NCBI RefSeq assembly: GCF_013131805.1
Contig: NZ_JABJRC010000009.1
Span: forward strand, 124,001 to 188,000
Length of the DNA stretch: 64,000 nucleotides
Source of the DNA: Kribbella sandramycini
GTDB lineage: Bacteria > Actinomycetota > Actinomycetes > Propionibacteriales > Kribbellaceae
Direction of reading: 5' to 3'
The position numbers and the translations under genes are program-made. Positions 60,982 through 64,000 of the stretch are shown piece after piece (position 1 is the first letter of the stretch; every line of letters starts with the position of its first letter). The notes under the pieces were generated by a model. The model was given only the letters and a program-made list of their open reading frames with translations, was not told the origin of the DNA and made no database searches.

Positions 60982-61930
60982 TGTGGGCGTCGAGCAGCGC
61001 CCGGGCGAGCGGACTGTGCGTCACCAGGCCATTCACCAGCCCGCTGCGGACGGCGGCGCGCACGGCGTCCACCTTCGCCAACCCGTACGGGATCGCGATC
61101 ACCTCGTCGATCGCGTTCATCTGCTCGGCGTTGATCGCGATCACCCGATCCGTCACCTTGCTCTGCACCGGGACGCCGTTCGCGTCGACGAAGACACCCG
61201 AGATATCGGCGACCACGCCCCGCTTCCGGAGCTGCTCACACGCGGTTTCGTCCATCGCGTCGTACAGCGTGGACTGGCCGGCCGCCCACGAGCCCAGCCC
61301 AACGACGGCCTTCGTCACCACATCGAAGTGGCTGATCGCGTCCGCGACCTCGGGCTGCTGGCGCAGAGCTCGCGCGGTGGTCGCATCCGGCACGACGAGC
61401 GGGGCGTAGAAGAGGTACGCCGGACCGCCGGACAACCGGGCCGTGTGCCGGACGAGCTCGACCGAGTTGGCTTCGACGTCCGGGCGGGTGAGGGCCCCGG
61501 TGAGCTGGACGACGGGCACGGTCGCGAGCGAGGTGAGCTGGTCGGTCATCGCGGTCACCGCGCGCGCCCAGGCCAGCCCGAGTACGTCGTCCGCGGTGAC
61601 GATCTCGGTCAGCAGGTCGGCCGCGGCCTTACCCAGTTGGAGTCTGAGCGCGGCCGGGTCGTCCTCGGGGGTGTCGACGACGATCGCGCGGCGCAGGCCG
61701 AAGGTCTCCTGCAGCCGCGCGGACAGGTCGAGGTCGACGTTGCCCGGATGGCTGATCTCGATCCGGACCAGGCCGCTGCTGCGGGCCTGGTCGAGCAGCC
61801 GCGCGACCTTGAACCGGCTGAGCCGGAACTCGTCCGCGATCTCGACCTTGGACCGGCCGTCGACGTAGTACCGGCGTGCGATCGACGCCGTCAGCACCAG
61901 CTGTGCCGGTCCGCCCGCGATGGGCTCCAT
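60974..61930 (-). CDS. SorC/DeoR-type sugar-binding transcriptional regulator
   Basis: The protein has 318 residues. The N-terminal HTH is YYVDGRSKVEIADEFRLSRF followed by KVARLLDQARSSGLVRIEI. The rest is a SorC-type sugar-binding domain (LLTEIVTADDVLGLAWARAV, VVTKAVVGLGSWAAGQS, ISGVFVDANGVPV, IPYGLAKVDAVRAAVRSGLV). It is divergent from the ABC sugar importer at 62072, with two dyad sites between, so it very likely controls that importer and itself in response to a phosphorylated sugar or polyol. Confidence 0.92.
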   Translation of the reverse strand: MEPIAGGPAQLVLTASIARRYYVDGRSKVEIADEFRLSRFKVARLLDQARSSGLVRIEISHPGNVDLDLSARLQETFGLRRAIVVDTPEDDPAALRLQLGKAAADLLTEIVTADDVLGLAWARAVTAMTDQLTSLATVPVVQLTGALTRPDVEANSVELVRHTARLSGGPAYLFYAPLVVPDATTARALRQQPEVADAISHFDVVTKAVVGLGSWAAGQSTLYDAMDETACEQLRKRGVVADISGVFVDANGVPVQSKVTDRVIAINAEQMNAIDEVIAIPYGLAKVDAVRAAVRSGLVNGLVTHSPLARALLDAHNE

Positions 61931-61950
61931 CCCGCCTCCCCAAACGTGTG

Positions 61951-61966
61951 CCGCTCATATGAGCGG
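61951..61966. promoter_or_regulatory. 16-bp palindromic operator, site 1
   Basis: CCGCTCATATGAGCGG is a perfect palindrome 21 bp upstream of the SorC-type gene start. With site 2 (62045-62056) it shares GCTCA-N2-TGAGC; the centres are 92 bp apart. Confidence 0.8.
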
Positions 61967-61992
61967 GTCCCTGCACAGTGTGGCACAACCTC

Positions 61993-61998
61993 TTGACA
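61993..61998 (+). promoter_or_regulatory. Possible -35 element of the sugar importer
   Basis: TTGACA at 61993-61998, between the two GCTCA-N2-TGAGC sites and ~75 bp before the importer start. No clear -10 hexamer follows at the expected distance, so this is tentative. Confidence 0.35.
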
Positions 61999-62044
61999 GG
62001 TCAACCCCTACTCCGCTTCACTCGTGCCCAGTGAGCGGAGGCAT

Positions 62045-62056
62045 GCTCAAATGAGC
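62045..62056. promoter_or_regulatory. Operator site 2 overlapping the importer leader
   Basis: GCTCAAATGAGC, same arms as site 1, followed by GGAGGAG (62057-62063), the ribosome-binding site of the importer gene. An additional half site TGAGCGGAGG stands at 62033-62042. Confidence 0.75.
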
Positions 62057-62071
62057 GGAGGAGTGTTGCTC

Positions 62072-63436
62072 GTGTCGAGACAGGGAAAGCGCGTCGGAGC
62101 GATCGCTGTCGCACTTCTGGTGAGTGCGACGAGCGGGTGCGCCGGCTGGGGCGGCGGGGCCGGCGGGGGTGGGGCCGACAGCATCAACGTGCTGATGGTG
62201 AACAACCCGCAGATGGTCGACCTGCAGCAGCTGACCGCCGACAACTTCACCAAGCAGACCGGGATCAAGGTGAACTTCACCGTGCTGCCCGAGAACGACG
62301 TCCGGGACAAGATCAGCCAGGAGTTCTCCAGCCAGGCCGGTCAGTACGACGTCGCGACCCTGAGCAACTTCGAGATCCCGATCTACGCCAAGAGCAAGTG
62401 GATCGCGCCGCTGTCCGATCACATCGCCAAGGACAGCGCCTTCGACCAGGACGACATCCTGAAGCCGATGACCGAGTCGCTGTCCGGCGAGGACGGCAAG
62501 ATCTACGGTGAGCCGTTCTACGGCGAGTCGTCGTTCCTGATGTACCGCAAGGACGTGCTGGAGTCGAAGGGCGTCACGATGCCCGCCAAGCCGACCTGGC
62601 AGGAGGTCGCCGATATCGCGGCCAAGGTCGACAAGGCCCAGCCCGATATGCGCGGGATCTGCCTGCGCGGCCAGCCCGGCTGGGGCCAGCTCTTCGCGCC
62701 GCTCACCACGGTCGTGAACACCTTCGGCGGCACCTGGTTCACCCAGGACTGGCAGGCCCAGGTGAACTCGCCGGAGTTCACCGAGGCGACCAAGTTCTAC
62801 GTCGACCTGGTCCGCAACCACGGCGAGGCGGGCGCGCCGCAGGCCGGGTTCACCGAGTGCCTGAACAACCTGATCCAGGGCAATGTCGCGATGTGGTACG
62901 ACGCGACGTCGGCCGCCGGCTCGCTGGAGGCGCCGAACTCACCGGTCAAGGGGAAGATCGGATACGCGCCGGCGCCGGTCAAGGAGACCGACTCGTCGGG
63001 CTGGCTGTACGCGTGGGCCTGGAGCATCCAGCAGGCCAGCAAGAAACAGGACAACGCGTGGAAGTTCATCTCCTGGGCGTCCAGCAAGGAGTACGAGCAG
63101 CTGGTCGGCGAGAAGCTCGGCTGGTCCCGCGTCCCGGCCGGTAAGCGGGCGTCGACGTACGAGAACCCGGCGTACCTGCAGGAGGCCGGCTCCTTCGCGG
63201 CCCCGACCAAGGCGGCCATCGAGACCGCGGATCCGCGCAACCCGGGCACCCAGCCGCGGCCCGCGATCGGGATCCAGTTCGTCGACATCCCGGAGTTCCC
63301 GGATCTCGGCACCCAGGTCAGTCAGGACGTGAGCTCGGCGATTGCCGGGCGGATGACCGTCGAGGAAGCGCTGAAACGCGGGCAGGTGCTCGCCGACGAC
63401 GTCGCGGAGCGGTATCGCTCGCGCGCGGCGAAGTGA
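62072..63436 (+). CDS. Sugar/polyol ABC transporter substrate-binding lipoprotein
   Basis: The protein has 454 residues from GTG 62072, with GGAGGAG and an 8-base spacer. Signal VGAIAVALLVSATSGCAG ends in a lipobox. The mature protein is a family 1 extracellular sugar-binding protein: MVNNPQMVDLQQLTADNFTK, VNFTVLPENDVRDKISQEF and GQYDVATLSNFEIPIYAKSK. These resemble mannitol/sorbitol-type (SmoE-like) binding proteins, and the SorC-type regulator agrees with a polyol. The true ligand is not known. The permease gene follows after 12 bp. Confidence 0.9.
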   Translation: MSRQGKRVGAIAVALLVSATSGCAGWGGGAGGGGADSINVLMVNNPQMVDLQQLTADNFTKQTGIKVNFTVLPENDVRDKISQEFSSQAGQYDVATLSNFEIPIYAKSKWIAPLSDHIAKDSAFDQDDILKPMTESLSGEDGKIYGEPFYGESSFLMYRKDVLESKGVTMPAKPTWQEVADIAAKVDKAQPDMRGICLRGQPGWGQLFAPLTTVVNTFGGTWFTQDWQAQVNSPEFTEATKFYVDLVRNHGEAGAPQAGFTECLNNLIQGNVAMWYDATSAAGSLEAPNSPVKGKIGYAPAPVKETDSSGWLYAWAWSIQQASKKQDNAWKFISWASSKEYEQLVGEKLGWSRVPAGKRASTYENPAYLQEAGSFAAPTKAAIETADPRNPGTQPRPAIGIQFVDIPEFPDLGTQVSQDVSSAIAGRMTVEEALKRGQVLADDVAERYRSRAAK

Positions 63437-63448
63437 GGGGAGTGAGCC

Positions 63449-64000
63449 ATGTCCGTTGACACCAAGCCCGCGGCCGCGACACCGAAGCATTCCGGTGGCC
63501 AGAGCGGGTCGATGATGCGCAAGACCGGCGACTGGGCTCGCCGGGCGCCGTTGCTGCCGGCGCTGATCTTCATGATCGTCGTGACCCAGCTGCCGTTCGT
63601 GGTCACGCTGATCACCTCCTTCATGGACTGGAACGCCTACTACCCCGACGAGCGCGGGTTCGCCGGGATCGACAACTTCCGCCGGGTGCTGACCGACGCG
63701 AACACCCGGAGCGCGATCTGGGTGACGATCCTGCTGACGGTCGGCGTCGTGCTGATCAGCCTGGTGCTCGGGCTGATGATCGCTCTGCTGCTGGACCGGA
63801 AGTTCCGCGGCCGCGGCATCGTCCGGACGATGATGATCACGCCGTTCCTCGTCGTACCGGTCGCGGCGGCGCTGCTCTGGAAGCATGCGCTGTACAACCC
63901 GTCGTACGGGCTCTTCAACGGTCTGCTGAAGGGCGTCTTCGGTGAGAACGCGCCCCAGCCGGACTGGATCAGCAACCAGCCGTTGTGGTCGATCATCTTC
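63449..64000 (+). CDS. Sugar ABC transporter permease (MalF-like), 3' end outside window
   Basis: From ATG 63449 the frame is open to the window edge (184 residues visible). After a polar ~35-residue start, membrane helices appear: LLPALIFMIVVTQLPFVVTL, ILLTVGVVLISLVLGLMIAL and MMITPFLVVPVAAALLW. The segment WKHALYNPSYGLFNGLLKGV is typical of the MalF-type permeases of polyol and sugar importers. The EAA coupling loop lies beyond the edge. It follows the binding-protein gene by 12 bp in the same operon. Confidence 0.9.
   Translation, partial: MSVDTKPAAATPKHSGGQSGSMMRKTGDWARRAPLLPALIFMIVVTQLPFVVTLITSFMDWNAYYPDERGFAGIDNFRRVLTDANTRSAIWVTILLTVGVVLISLVLGLMIALLLDRKFRGRGIVRTMMITPFLVVPVAAALLWKHALYNPSYGLFNGLLKGVFGENAPQPDWISNQPLWSIIF

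Overview
The window is a continuous piece of a high-GC actinobacterial chromosome. Evidence is the frequent GTG starts (and one TTG), strongly G/C-ending codons, many ATGA/GTGA stop-start overlaps, an SCO4848-family membrane protein, a separate sdhCDAB operon, actinobacterial mannosyltransferases, and a Tad pilus locus next to a WXG100/EccC locus. Gene content and style resemble Kribbella and relatives, but that placement is inference without a database search. I see no rRNA, tRNA, CRISPR array, transposase or phage genes.

Layout. 1-2.8 kb: tail of a LuxR regulator, a small membrane protein, and a divergent AraC regulator / D-aminopeptidase (DppA) pair. 2.9-15.6 kb: a tightly coupled six-gene operon: two tandem DUF4132 proteins, a MoxR-type AAA+ ATPase, a DUF5682 protein, a VWA (MIDAS) protein and a SWIM zinc-finger protein. 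It is the same protein set as the poorly understood E. coli yehI/yehL/yehM/yehP/yehQ group and is the best candidate here for an uncharacterised multi-protein machine. 15.6-17.8 kb: a DUF2000 protein, then an ECF sigma factor with a membrane-anchored partner. 17.8-21.2 kb: succinate dehydrogenase. 21.3-26.3 kb: MBL-fold hydrolase, two GT4 mannosyltransferase-like genes, methylmalonyl-CoA mutase large subunit. 26.3-27.6 kb: an XRE regulator behind a perfect 34-bp palindrome, followed by a broken DUF6036-type nucleotidyltransferase gene. 27.8-36.3 kb: M20 amidohydrolase, then a nucleoside uptake and salvage operon (BMP lipoprotein, ATPase, two permeases, cytidine deaminase, thymidine phosphorylase).

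36.3-58.1 kb: a large envelope and secretion region. It has a tandemly duplicated lipoprotein plus secreted-protein cassette, three small helical proteins and a 720-residue protein before an EccC/EssC-type ATPase, a convergent WXG100 gene, and a Tad pilus operon ending in a membrane LysM-BTAD protein. A 16-bp inverted repeat, TTGCA-N6-TGCAA, sits before every transcription unit of this region (four perfect copies and one with a single mismatch). I infer one regulator controls the whole region.

58.1-64 kb: DUF998 membrane protein, lipoprotein, uridine kinase-like ATPase, APH-like kinase, and a SorC-type regulator divergent from a polyol/sugar ABC importer that runs off the right end. Two divergent copies of an ~90-bp inverted-repeat element, whose stem pairs a Shine-Dalgarno-like with an anti-Shine-Dalgarno-like sequence, lie at 22.2 and 60.1 kb.
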